A program made the position numbers and the translations under genes. A stretch of DNA of 64,000 nucleotides from Moringa oleifera (Eukaryota > Streptophyta > Magnoliopsida > Brassicales > Moringaceae). Under the pieces are notes generated by a model. That model was not told the DNA's origin and did not search any database. It was given only the letters and a program-made list of their open reading frames with translations. Below, in pieces: positions 12,801 through 25,100 of the stretch (positions are counted from its first letter, which is position 1; each line of letters starts with the position of its first letter). Where the stretch lies: contig JAJFZO010000344.1 in the NCBI GenBank assembly GCA_021397835.1, positions 4,464,001-4,528,000 of the forward strand, read 5' to 3'.

Positions 12801-12968
12801 GAAATCCTATGCTGCCCGAAGTTTTAAAACCTTAGCACGAAGTTTACATGCACGAACTCTGCAAATATTCAAACATTTGTATCCAGTTGTTAGTTCTGCT
12901 CATTTTAACTTTTGAGAGTTGTGGTACCCACAGGGCTCAAGTAAGAGAGAGGGAGAGGCCAGGTGGTC

Positions 12969-15900
12969 ATGGCTAGACAGCCTGAGAAATTTTCTGTAGA
13001 TTTTGTGATGGGAGGGCTGGCGGCAATAGCATCAAAGAGTGCAGCAGCACCAATTGAGAGAGTGAAGCTTCTGCTGCAAAATCAAGGAGAGATGATAAAG
13101 AGAGGACAACTCGAAAGACCTTATATGGGGGTTGGTGATTGCTTTAGAAGGGTCTTCAAGGAGGAAGGTCTGTTGTCTTTTTGGAGAGGTAACCAAGCCA
13201 ATGTCATACGATATTTCCCTACCCAGGTATCCTCTCTCCATCAACATCATTTTGCTCTTGATAAGTCCACCTTTAATTTATTTCCCCAGAAATTTATGGA
13301 ATGAATGATGACTTCTCTAACTAGGTATTAGTTTATAGTGTTCTATCGCAAGAGTTTCTAATTGCATTGCGCCACAAAGAACCTTCTCCTCATATTTCTT
13401 CCTTGGTCACATGCTTCTAGCATGAACAATAGATGACTCCGAAGAGGGAAAGACTCGACACTCATGATATATAACCAGCAGCTTTTCCCTTGATGAACTA
13501 AGGAGGAAAGAAAGGTGGACCATCCAAGCTTTTCTTAACTTTTGATCTGAAGATTTTTGTTTCCTATGAAAATAATGGTTTTTGTCATCAGGATAGCTGA
13601 TCCAAAACTGGGACCTTCGAACATTACTTCAGGAATGATTTGATGGCTTAAATTTCCATTGGATTATGAGTATGCATCCTAGAGACTAAAGTTTGAACAT
13701 TCTGTTGTTTGCATGTGCATTTCCAATTCAATGAGAATTTCCATGTAATTTTGCTATTGCCTGCTGTAGCTCTTTTTTCTATTACAAACTTTGGGTCTCT
13801 CTCATTTTATTCTCTCAAATAAATTGCAACTTGGCAATCACGTATCAAAATATCTGTAGCTATTAAGAGTGTGAAAGGAAAACAGAAAGGAAATTGTAAT
13901 CAATGTGGTCTTCTGATTATATTTTCCCATTTGTTTTTGATTTTAGTTTGGTGTTGATTAGTATAGATCCATTATAAGTATATTCTTTTTATTCAATGTA
14001 CTTAGTCTTTTTTCTCTAAGAGTAATTTGTTTTGGATAACTTTTTTTTTTTAATTCAATTTTTAACTCTTATGTTAGTTATTCTGTTTATGTATTTTATT
14101 TGCTGATTTCTTTCTGTTTTTTAAAAAATGAAACAGAAATCAAGTTGTGCATATTTGAGTAGATTGTAGTCATGCTGCTGGTAGAAATGGTTGTTGTTTT
14201 ATGTCATGTGATTCTTGGATGTAACAATAAAGAGTGAAATTGTGATTTCTTTTCCTATAATTATGGTGAATATATTTTTGAATTGTATTGTTGGTGGTGG
14301 TGTTGGTGGCTGTGGTAATGGAGGTGGTACTTTCGTTTGGTAAGTACGGTCTGTGACTAGAGGTTGGTGGTAAGGAGACGATGAATGTTGTTCATGAAAC
14401 GGGCTTCTTTTATTGGGCCTGTTAATGCAAAATGAACTAACAGATGACATAGGCTAAAAGCTGTTGGCATCGAACTTGGTGAAACATTGAGAAATATTTG
14501 GACGGCTGCAAGTAAGCCAGATATATGTTTATTTGTTTGGAACAGAAAAATAAAAACCTTATGTTTCTTGTTAAGTTAATAAAAGCCTAAAATTTAAGTG
14601 AAGGAGAAGGCTGGAGTAAATGAAAAATGTCTACAAGCCTGATATTTTAAAGGAAATATTGATATTATGTTTATGATTTAGTTTTTAATTAAAAAGGTAA
14701 GATCTTGGATTGATTTTATAGTGTATTCTAGCTTTATTTTGTTTGCTATTCTGCATAACCTGATGCTGAAATTGGGTTAGCATGAAGGACATAGAGAGCT
14801 TAGTGTTCTTGGTTTTGAAATCACTGTTTTTTTTTTTTCCATGTGCTTCCACTCCATCTACCAAATGGAGTGTTAGACAGTTTGTTCTTTTCTTTTCTTT
14901 CTTTGTCTTACTATTTATGTGCAAACTGTTACCTTGTAACTTTATGACTCAAGCTCTCATGCACGGTGAAGCAGTTTAAATGTAATTTTGAAATTTCCTG
15001 ACTTGATAACTCTGCTGTGATTTGAGGAGATTTCCTTGTTAATAACTTCACGAACTCTTGTAATTGAAGTGCAAAACTGTAGTGAAGTGAAAATAAACAC
15101 AGTTCTTAAGTTGTACATGGTTCAGATTCTTCTATATTATCATATAAATATTAAATTATGATATTATTAGATCTTTTTTGTGGATATCCTTGTGTTGTCC
15201 ATTATATTTGCTGAACATTGTTTGCTTGTTTTTAGGCTTTCAACTTTGCATTTAAAGGTTACTTCAAGAACTTTTTTGGATGTTCAAAGGAGAAAGATGG
15301 TTACATTAAACAGTTTGCTGGAAACGTAGCTTCTGGAAGTGCTGCTGGGGCAACTACTTCATTGTTCTTGTATCATTTGGATTATGTGCGAACGCGGTTA
15401 GGTACAGATGCTAGGGAGTGCCCTGTGAGTGGTCAACGGCAGTTCAAAGGACTATTAGATGTATATCGTAAAACCCTATCAAGTGATGGAATAGCCGGTC
15501 TGTATCGAGGATTTGGAGTTTCAATAATAGGAATCACTCTATACCGAGGCATGTACTTTGGGTTATATGACACCCTGAAACCTATCATTCTGGTTGGGCC
15601 ATTGGAGGTAATCATCTCTGCATTCCTTTATTATGTGTTTAGTCAGAGAATCTCAGCAATTCAGCCTTTGACCTGGAACCTATCAACTTGAATTCAATTT
15701 CAAGATACTTTCTACTGCTGAACTGATAACCTAAACAATAAATATGTTAAAGAATGTTGAAATTTGATCGGTGTTTTCTTGACAAATTTTGTAGAAGTTG
15801 TAATTGGGGTCATACTAAGTTCTTTTTGTGCACTGATTATGGTTAGGTTTTTTTATTTTCGGCTTCTGATCTTGTAGCTTTCATTCACCTAGTATGTTGC

Positions 15901-16298
15901 ATGCAAAAGTATTTCAAGTTCATATGCTCCATGCTCTTGATGCATTATTTCCAGCACTCAGAGCTCAAGTTTTACCATGTTTGCAGGGAAATTTCGTAGC
16001 TAGTTTTCTGTTAGGTTGGAGCATTACTAGTTTCTCGGGATTCTGTGCTTACCCATTCGATACTGTGAGACGAAGAATGATGCTTACCTCTGGACACCCT
16101 GTAAAGTACCGGAATGCCAGGCATGCACTTACTGAAATCATTCGTGTTGAAGGTTTTCTAGCACTCTTCCGCGGTGTTACTGCAAACATGCTTCTAGGTG
16201 TGGCAGGGGCTGGAGTGCTTGCAGGATATGATAAACTGCATACAATCGCAAGCAGACATGGCTATATATTTGAACCCAGTCAAAAACTACACAAATGA
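12969..16298 (+). CDS. PM-ANT1: ADP/ATP carrier protein, PM-ANT1 type (mitochondrial carrier family), complete
   Basis: This is a nucleotide exchanger of the SLC25 fold. The Arabidopsis homologue At5g56450 is described as a plasma-membrane ATP exporter. Exons are 12969-13226, 15236-15607 and 15987-16298, all in phase 0 with GT-AG borders, giving 313 residues, close to the family's roughly 300-330. Three carrier repeats are visible, with signatures [11 protein letters not shown] in repeat 1, [11 protein letters not shown] in repeat 2 and [12 protein letters not shown] in repeat 3. The canonical ADP/ATP carrier motif RRRMMM reads RRRMML, and repeat 2 has His where the consensus has Pro. Both also appear in my memory of the PM-ANT1 lineage. 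There is no obvious N-terminal presequence. The start is the ATG at 12969, just after GAGAGGCCAGGTGGTC. Intron 1 (about 2.0 kb) and intron 2 (379 bp) hold no recognised element. The 3' end faces the stress-protein gene about 0.7 kb away. Confidence 0.92.
13227..15235 (+). other. Intron 1 of the ADP/ATP carrier gene
   Basis: The donor is CCCAG|GTATCC and the acceptor TTTTTAG|GCTTTC. The sequence is T-rich with poly(T) tracts, as expected for a plant intron. Short open frames at 14199-14450, 14685-14924 and 14782-14979 are not supported as genes. No transposon recognised. Confidence 0.85.
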
Positions 16299-16974
16299 AT
16301 GCTTGATACACGACACTTTATCATAGGATAGTTCGGAAGTCCACTTGTACCATGAAATATCAGTTGAAGATTTACAGGAAAAGTGAAGAAAGAACACAAA
16401 TGGCAGAATTGAGGAAAAAACTGTTGCATGTACTGAAATTTCTTCCTCTGTAGGAAAGTGCCTATAGGCCATAAGGAAGATCAAAGGCTTCCATGTACAT
16501 TACCTGTACAATAAGAAATCATTATTATTTTTTTTTGGGTGGAAGAGTATATTACCTATACAATAAGAAATCATTTAAATTTTTGGGGGAGAAGAGTAAA
16601 GTGTTTTGATTCTTTCTTGCATTTGTTCATTAATGTTGTGACAGATTTTAAGGAACAGCTGCTGAAGTGATAGCATCCCAACTCCTGGTGCAGCCACCGC
16701 CAGCATGATTGGGTCCACTATTTCTCAACCACGAAAACACAAATTAATTTGTCTGTTTTTACAAATAACCCTCTCACCTACCCAGTTAATGAATTAACAT
16801 GGGACACGTTAAGATAAATAATTTTTCTCTTTCCAAGCGAGAGCCATTTCTGCTTAACCTGGAAGACAACAGTTTTCTTGGCATTCTTTTTTAGCATTAG
16901 TAAATTATTATTACAACTAAAAAACTGATGTATGAAAGGCCAAATCCTTCATTAATCGTCAAAGGGTATATTAA
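16299..16974. terminator. Convergent 3' region between the carrier and the stress-protein gene
   Basis: This interval holds the 3' UTRs of two genes transcribed towards each other. A short segment repeats, ACCTGTACAATAAGAAATCA at about 16501 and ACCTATACAATAAGAAATCA at about 16554. Each contains AATAAG, a plausible near-upstream polyadenylation element for the plus-strand gene. Confidence 0.5.
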
Positions 16975-17845
16975 TCAAGCGAGAAGCCAGAAATTTTTGT
17001 GACGCTTGGTGGTGATCAAGTAGCCTCCAACTTTGCTGCTCTTCCTCCTGACTGCAATCGTCATGCATGAAGCATTTTGGATACAGAAGTCAACAACTCC
17101 TCCGCCGCGACCTCTCTTCCCTCCCCACCTCTTCATCAGCCGCCGCATGATGGATCTCTTCCTTTGCCCAACCACCAACAGAGATACATTCTGCTGCTTC
17201 GCTTCTTCCACGATCATCGGACCCTTCTCTTTCCCTTCAAGCATTATCGCCTCTACTTGCACCTGTTCAACACAGATGGCATCAGAAACCCAATTATAGG
17301 CAAAAGAAAGAAAGAAGAAAAGAAAGGAAAAGAGAGGACAAAATGGGTATTCTACTTACGCCAGGCTTTCTCTTCTGGCACATGTTCCTCATGGAATGAA
17401 GAAGCTCAGTCACCCTTTTATGCTTTTCATCCGTCTTCTTCCCTGCAAACAGAATAAACAACTTTAGATTCTCTTCAGAGTAGCCTTCCATGAAGCTTAA
17501 TCGTTGGGAGCTCCATGTTTAAAGCCCACCTTGCTTGCAATCTTTTCCCACGCACAAAAGAACAATGGTGTCTTGACTTTGAATGGTGTGAGACAAAGCC
17601 CAATCCAGAGCTCCTTTAGCTTCAATGCTTGCATCAACCACCACCATCACCTTATTGCCATTCCCATCTCCATAGTTGCTTAAATAGCCGTTCTCCTGGT
17701 TGCCGCTGCCCAGAAACTCAATCCTTTGATCTCTTTCAATGGAATCCGAGGTGGTTTTGCAGCGCAGACTCGGTGATCGAACACGAACACGAGACAACGA
17801 TCGACCAAGACTCGACTTGGGTGATTTAGTATGTGAGCGAACCAT
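16975..17845 (-). CDS. Universal stress protein family (adenine nucleotide alpha-hydrolase-like), complete
   Basis: Exons on the minus strand are 17845-17530, 17442-17360 and 17262-16975, joining in frame to 228 residues. Residues 1-55 form a basic, Ser- and Arg-rich N-terminal extension. The USP fold begins at about residue 65 with KVMVVVDASIEAKGALDWAL (first beta strand and helix). It ends with SLLVVGQRKRSIMRRLMKRW, GGGVVDFCIQNASCMTIAVR and a conserved plant tail, GGYLITTKRHKNFWLLA. The usual nucleotide loop G-2x-G-9x-G-S/T is altered to GQRKRS followed by a basic stretch and GGG, so ATP binding is uncertain. This tail and layout are typical of a plant subfamily of small USP-like proteins of unknown exact role. 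It is convergent with the ADP/ATP carrier gene. Confidence 0.88.
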
Positions 17846-17929
17846 GTTTGATTAGGTTGATGGGAATGTTTCAGAGTGGAAAGCTAGGCTTGTGAACATG
17901 CACAAGGCAGCAACTATCTTACTTGTCTT

Positions 17930-17943
17930 GTATATATATATAA
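17930..17943 (-). promoter_or_regulatory. Candidate TATA box for the USP-like gene
   Basis: A TATATATATATA run lies about 85-95 bp upstream of the USP-like start codon on the minus strand, a suitable distance for a short 5' UTR. It may also be only a small TA microsatellite. Confidence 0.4.
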
Positions 17944-19103
17944 TGTAAGTACACCCTGTTCGATTACATTGATGTGGTTCTGATTGTTAATCCAATTATT
18001 GTTTGACTTTCATCGCAATCTTTATTATTCATTTTCTTGTTTGTTTCTCGTGATTTCTTCGTGGTGGGGCTCTAGTCGGACGTGCCTGCCATAAAGGTGT
18101 CGGTTCATGGACTCCATGCATTTTTGCGTTGGTCGTTGAATTTTGACTTCTTTAAGACGATTTCTTAAATGGTTCCACACGTTCGCCAGAAAAACAATTC
18201 TCTTCTTCCTTTTCTTTTTTCTCTTAAAACAAATTCATTCTGTGATTGCAAATCAACCCGAATCTTGTATAGGGTTCATGCATATAGCCAGGAACTTTCT
18301 TGAAGATTCAATTCACTCAAGCCATTATCCACTAATTTGATTTTACAATTAACATTATTTGTGCGATGTGCCTTCTGGCAATCTGATATCTGATTAATAA
18401 TATTAAAGAAAGAACAATTCCTCCGAAACGAGACATATAAACTACCGATATAATCGAGACACAATGACTTGTGTAAAATGCTTGGCGGTGTCAAGGACAA
18501 GCCGCAACGTAAGCCAGACGTGGGAGACTGGTTCATGCTTCAAAATTAAATTAGTGTAGTACATTAATTTAGGAGAAAACTGACTTTGTTATTCTGCTTT
18601 GACTTACATGCAAAGCACATCATCTTCATTTATGAACAATATGTAGCCTGCTGGGCCAACACAATAGGGAATCATGTATTCCAACTAGAAATCAGAAGTT
18701 ACAAATTATATTAATCTTCTCTTCTTTGATTAACATAGCCAAATAACTAGGTAATTGGCTTGTCACAGGCAAGTTTTCTTTCCAGCAAATTGAATGGATT
18801 GAATCAAATCAACACTCGTGAAAATCTGACCATTGAAATAGGACACAATGATGGGATCTCTGGTTTCCTTATTATTTCATATTAAGGTCTTTCACAGTGT
18901 CTAATATTACATACAAGGAGTAAGTGTGAAACGACCCACATATCATGAGATCCTTCAGTTGCTATAATATAAAGTATGGACGTATTTAGCAGACCCCTAA
19001 TTATCAATTAGAATATACATACAAAGTCTGACCACAATCTTCATGTCAGGTACAACCGTAACATCAAAATTGCATAGCATGGAGATCAGTTTTAATTATT
19101 CAT
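17944..19103. other. Intergenic: USP-like promoter side and FUL-like 3' UTR
   Basis: The left part is upstream of the USP-like gene, and the part next to 19103 must hold the 3' UTR of the FUL-like gene. Small open frames at 18143-18340 (+) and 18276-18536 (-) are not credible genes. No repeat was recognised. Confidence 0.6.
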
Positions 19104-22100
19104 CTATCCATTAAGATGGCGAAGCATCCAAGGGGGCAAGAGTGCTGTGGCTCGATCTCGCCACATTCCCTGATCCTCTCCTTCGCTGCCCCTGGTCTGG
19201 TAATTGCTGCTGCATTCCTCAAAAGTTAACCAATTTTAGTGCTCTTAGTTTTCCGGAATATGATCACATGCAGTAGACATGGCATCCATCCTTGCACAGG
19301 CAGGCGTATAAATAGACTGGTTCACTTAGATATGCGCGTGTGTGAGAACAGAGGGACAAACCTATTGCTAAAGGACTGCATTGGCTGGGGTACACTAATC
19401 GAGGATGAATTTAAGCCCTGAGTTTGTTGCTCCCATTGTGCCTGATGAGTCATTGCCTTTTCCTTATCATTCTCCTTCTCCTTCACCTATTTTGGCCCAA
19501 ATATCATCTACTTGATTAGACGCATCTTCAAAACAATTGAGTCTGAAAAAACCAATACTTTCAGAGGAATTGAATTTAGATGTGGGAACATGAAAACGTC
19601 ACCTTCTTGGCAAGCAAGTTATTTTGCTCTTTAAGTGCCTTATTCTGTAGAAGGAAGAAAGTTTTAGAGGCTTGGAGTCCTTTGAACAGGAGGAGCTCAT
19701 CCAACATTTCAATACTTAAAACTAGTTGTCAGTTCAAAACGGTAAACAAGACCATGAAATAGCAGCATGCAGAACTTATGCAACTATTTTGCAATCTTAA
19801 GGGTGGGCTTCCCTTTACTCATTAGAGATCACACATAGCATTTACTTATTTTCTCAGGTATGGGTAGTATTAAGATGGTCTACCAACTTGCTTCCCAACC
19901 CCCTCTCCTCTCTCTCCTCCACACACCCCCCCCCCCAACAAAAAAAAAGATAAAGATAAAGATAAGCTCACCTTTTTCTGAAGCTCTGAGATACACTCAA
20001 ACATGAGTTGGTTCTGTAAGTGAAAACAAGGTCAGTCCAGTGATACATACATATGACCAAACTATCAAAATTATAAGGGTATATTAATATTTACCTTCCT
20101 CGACCTTACGTGCTTAAGAGCTGAATCAATCTGGTGCTCCAAATTTTGAAGCTCTTTCAGACTCAAGGAATCAAGATCTTCTCCCGTGATGTGCCTGCAA
20201 AAATTCAGAAACCCACTAGTGTTGCTCTTTCTCATGCTATTCATGTGCTAGGGAAATGTAACCTTGTTAATTACTACCTTCGGTTTCTCTGTAAAACCTC
20301 CAGTCTAGCCTTGAGCTTTGCAACTTGCAGATTCCAGTTTCCCTGAAGAATATTCACGACACTTACTAATGGTTTGGTTCCTTTCAGCAAAAGAAGAAAA
20401 GTGAGAGGTCCAACATTTTTCCCATTACTCATTCTCAACGGGGGAGTCACTCCGATGTTTACAGTAATAAGAGTCCCATCAGCTAGAAGTTTATTTAAGC
20501 AATATAATAGCAGGCCTTAGAGAAGAACAATACAAATAAGACAAAATTTGTGAATTTGAATTCAGTTAGTATACTGTTAACGTACATTTGATCCAACATT
20601 TGGAGTAAGCTGCTTTTCCGAATATGAATATCTTTCATATCGTTCAAGGATTCTTTCCATGCTGGTAACAATGAAAATCAAAAAAAGACATGTAAGTATT
20701 TGCTATTTCTTAATCATAATTTCAACTAGTTTGCAAAGGGCCTCGTCTGGTATATATATATATATATATATTTTCAGTTACAAATTGTATTGCAAATGCA
20801 TAAAGAAGTATCTTATTTAATCTAAACAAGTGTCAAACTCAAATGGTATCACCAGCATCCACTATGACAGTGCAATTAAGAATGCTTGGATTTTAAGGAA
20901 AATGAATCCAAAAAGCAACCACAACCAACCAGAATCTTTAGGGGAAAACCTTTCACATTGTAAATGTGTAATGGATAATGGATATAATATATATGTAAAT
21001 ATATCATGCTACATGAGTAGTAAACCATGTGCATGTGGTAGCCGCTGCAGCAAAAGATGACTCCACATCAAGAAATGAAACATAGATAGAATGCCAACCT
21101 AACTTGAAGCTCCAGAAGCTTATGCATTGCAAGTCCTTAGAAACTTAGCTTTATTTCAAACTGGGTTCAGTTCAGTTGAGAAAATCCTTTCTTCTTCTTT
21201 CTATTTTGCTGCTCTGTTCTGACCTGATTAAGGGTAATCTCCTTGTTGTTCTTCCTTTTTTTTTTTCTCTCTTTTGAAAATTTCCACCCTCTGCTCTCTA
21301 AATTTTTTGTTTCTAAAATTTATTTTAATCCCCCCTTCCCCCGGAAGTAGCTATTATTTTGTCTGCTATTCTCCGTTATATGCGATAAAACCGCAGGAAA
21401 ACTCCTAATAATCAAATAGGAAGTTCAAAACTTAATCAACTAGTGGATGAACTTATGTATTTGCTTTGATGAGTTTGATGCATGCTGTAGGAAGAATTAA
21501 AAAAAAAAATGTTTTGAATTCTCCACATAAATGGAGAGTCTTGTGTATAGCAGCCTGCATACCTCCCATAATCTCAGTTACTAAATGGACTACTTAAACT
21601 GACATATTTGATGTAGATGTAACCCACTTTTTACACGTGCAAGTAGGGATTGTACTTTTGTATTTTGTAAGCCCAAAAGAAGAAACATACAATGATAAAA
21701 ATTAAGAAAAATTTAATTCTTATCATTTGATTGTACTAAGCTCTCACTTCATTGGCATTATTCATATCTATATTCATCTCAATTCAAACTATTTTTATAA
21801 ACATAAAAATTATCATTGACATCAAAACTAAGGACTTAGTCATCTATTGTTTCTCCATATGGAAAACAATCTGAAAATAAAAATATTTTTTCTCCATCTG
21901 AAGTTTACAAAAGAAAAGATCATTTTGAGAAAGAATAATGTTGGTTTAAGAGACAATTACGGTGGTACCAAAATCGTAAAAAGTTTACACAACTTAAAAA
22001 GAGATTACAAATTTAAAAAATTTATTAAATTTATTTTAAACAAAAAATAAAAAATACTTTTTCTAATCTATCAAAAAATAATTGAAAGAAAAAGTGATAT

Positions 22101-25100
22101 ATGGTACTCAGAAAATTGATTGCAATAATCATATGACAAAAAATGAAAGGCTTTTCTATAATTTTAAATAAGTAAAAACAAAAGTGAAAATTAAAAAAAA
22201 AAAGAGTGAATTTGTTAAGGCAAATGGTAAGATATTATTACCATTAGTACGAAGAAAGTCAAAGAGATTTATTAGTGAAGTTCTATGTGTTCTTATTTCG
22301 CTCAAAATTTATTAAATGCAGGACAAATAATAGAAGGAGGATATTTTTCTATATTTTGAAGAGAATTCTTGTTGAATGTATGACAAGAAAGATAAAACTC
22401 TCGAAATTGCAAAGGTAAAAATAAAAGGCAAACGTTTTCCAATCTAATAGAGATCTGTGAGTGACACAACTATGTAAGCATAAACGAAAGATTTCTAACT
22501 ATAACATAAAAGATTCAAACGTTTTAACTTCTACGGCTTGAAGATCCTTCAAGACAAGCATATGTTGAGTATATAGATTTTGAAGTTTAACTTCTCCCAC
22601 ATCAAATTAGGAAAAGAAGTCAAACCCTATTAAATAAGTCGCATATCAATAGATATCTTTTTTCACTCAATATGACTATGAAAAGTATGTGTTGGTTATT
22701 AATGAACATCTTTTTTCATTCAAATAGACATGATCATATGGAAAGTATATATTATCAAACAGATATCTCCTTTTTGAAGTATCTAGTAGCAAGAGATGAA
22801 ACCTAAAAGAGAAAAATGATAAAAATTGAAAAGAATTTTGGACTAAACTTTTATAAGTTTCTTAACAAAAGAGGAACCTCAAACTTATAAAGAAACAGTG
22901 AGTTCACAAGAAACTTTAAATGAAAATAAGCTATCGATGGTGAAAATGAATCTATTTTGTCAAAACCACACATAATAATTGGTTGACGTATCTTCTGGTT
23001 GTAAACTAATTGGTTCTAAATAGATCTTTAAAAGAAAACTTAGAATTGATGATACTATTGATAAATAAAAGGCATATTTGGTTACTAATTTGTGTCAATA
23101 AAAAGAAAAGTTGAATTATTTTGATATTTATTCTCCAATTTCAAGAATAATATCAATTAGGATGTTAATTACCATTATTGCTTCATACAACATGGATATA
23201 CATTAAACTGATGTTAAAACAAATTTTTTAAAAATGAAGGATTGGATGAACATAAAGTAAACAAACTTGTTAAATTACTTTGGTCTTAAACAAGCACCAA
23301 AATAGTGGCATGAAAGTTTGATTATGCAATGTTATAAGCAAAAACAAAAGTATAAGTATTATTTATTAGGCACCAAGGGAGTGCAACCCTTTACATGACT
23401 AGTTAAATCTAAGAAGTTAGTATCTCAAAAAGTTTAGTTAGATTCTTGATATTTACAAAAACAACACCTGAATCCCAGTATTTCAACATTCTAATCCAAG
23501 ACTCTTTAATTACATTTACTGTGTGCTTCCATATTGTCAAATGTTTTTTGATTTTTTCTCTCCTCAAACACTCTAAAGATTAAATGAGCACCATCATCAA
23601 TATCTTTCCTTTTGCTATCTTGCAAGTAAAGAAAGCAACTTTAGGAGCAACCTTTGCTCTCCATACTTGTTTCCATAGAAACTGAGCACTATCATCACTC
23701 TTGCATAAGCTCCTAAAATATGATTTTATAGTAAAGTCTTCTCTGTCCCCTCTGCCAAACTTCCAAACTACTCTATCCTCCCTGCTACTCTATAACCTGA
23801 GGTCTTGGATCATGGGGTATAATTTTTTAATTTGCCTCACCTAATCCTGGGCATTTGTACGTAGCTAAATAAACCAAAAATCTGTCTCCAATCACTTTCC
23901 CTGCACTCATAAACCCAAACATCTTTCCTACACTCTAAAGCAAAAATAGTTAGGAACAACTCACGCAAAGATGCCTCCCCACACCATCTATCATGCTAGA
24001 ATTTGATCAAATTTTCCCTTCTAGCTTTGAACTTGGCCAACGACTTCAATTCCTCCCACTCTATCCTGATGGCCTTCCACACATAAAACCATATATGCCT
24101 TTTTTTGGTTCGGTCATCCATCCCCCTTCTAACTCCCAATATTTAGTGCTCACTATCTTTATCCATAAACTCTTTTTTTTTTCACCATATATCTACACAA
24201 CCATTTACCCAACGAAGCCTTATTGAACAAAATGAGATCCTTTATCCCTAGCCCTCCCTTGGTAATGGGTTGGGTAATCACCTGTCATCTCACTAAATGA
24301 TACTTATAATTATTCCTCAAACTTTCCCATAAAACCTTCTGTGTATTACCTCTAACTTATTGGCTACCTTCCCTGAAATTGAAAATACGAATAAAATACA
24401 TAGGCAAGTTTGTAAGCATGGACTTGATAAGAGTTAACCCATTAGTTTTATTTAGGTTCTGCCTTATCCAACCCACCAATTTCATCTAAAATTTCTCCAA
24501 AACACCATTCAAAATAGATTTTTTCTTACAACTAACACCTAGGGAAAGGCCCAAGTATTTCAATAAGAATGTAAGACAACTTACATCCCATAAAAGTAGC
24601 TAGGTCCCCAACATTTTGCACCACTCCCACTGCCAACTCATATTTACCCAAGTTAATTTTCAATTTTGACATAACTTTAAACATTAATAAGATGCCTTTT
24701 AAATTAAGTATTTGTTATTCTTTTGCTTAACAAAAGATCATAATATCATACATGAATAAAAGATGCGGCACAGTGACCTTACTGCCATACTTGCTTACTT
24801 TAAATCCTTCCACTAGCCCCTTATCCCCAACCCCAATCAATACTTCATCCAAAGCCTTACCAATAAGAACAATAATAGAGATAAAGGGTCCCTATGTCTT
24901 AGGCCTTTGGTTGAATTGAAGAATTCAAAATTTAGCTATTCCACTTACTACCACAGCCTACTTTCTTTAGCATGTACTTGAGAAAATCCTATAATACATG
25001 ATCTTATACTTTTTCCTTATTTAACTTACATATAATTTCATTTCTTCCTGATTTTATTTGACTATCCATAACTTCACATGTAATCAGTACAGTATCTAGA

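Larger units (their letters stand above)
10151..12968 (+). promoter_or_regulatory. Upstream region of the ADP/ATP carrier gene: possible 5' UTR exon and leader intron
   Basis: At about 10160-10360 the DNA is pyrimidine-rich and GC-richer, like a plant 5' leader, and ends in a possible donor (GCTGCAG then GTTTTG, about 10354-10361). A possible acceptor (CCCACAG) lies at about 12933, 36 bp before the carrier ATG. If both are used, there is a leader intron of about 2.6 kb. That intron would contain a (TC)n run at about 10553-10579, two fragments resembling LINE 3' ends (about 10614 and 12716), and unassigned DNA. The leader exon and intron are inferences only. Confidence 0.35.

Noticed and set aside
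12961..12968. GTG at 12963 as the carrier start
   Set aside because: A nuclear plant gene starts at ATG; the first in-frame ATG is 12969 and gives the family N-terminus.
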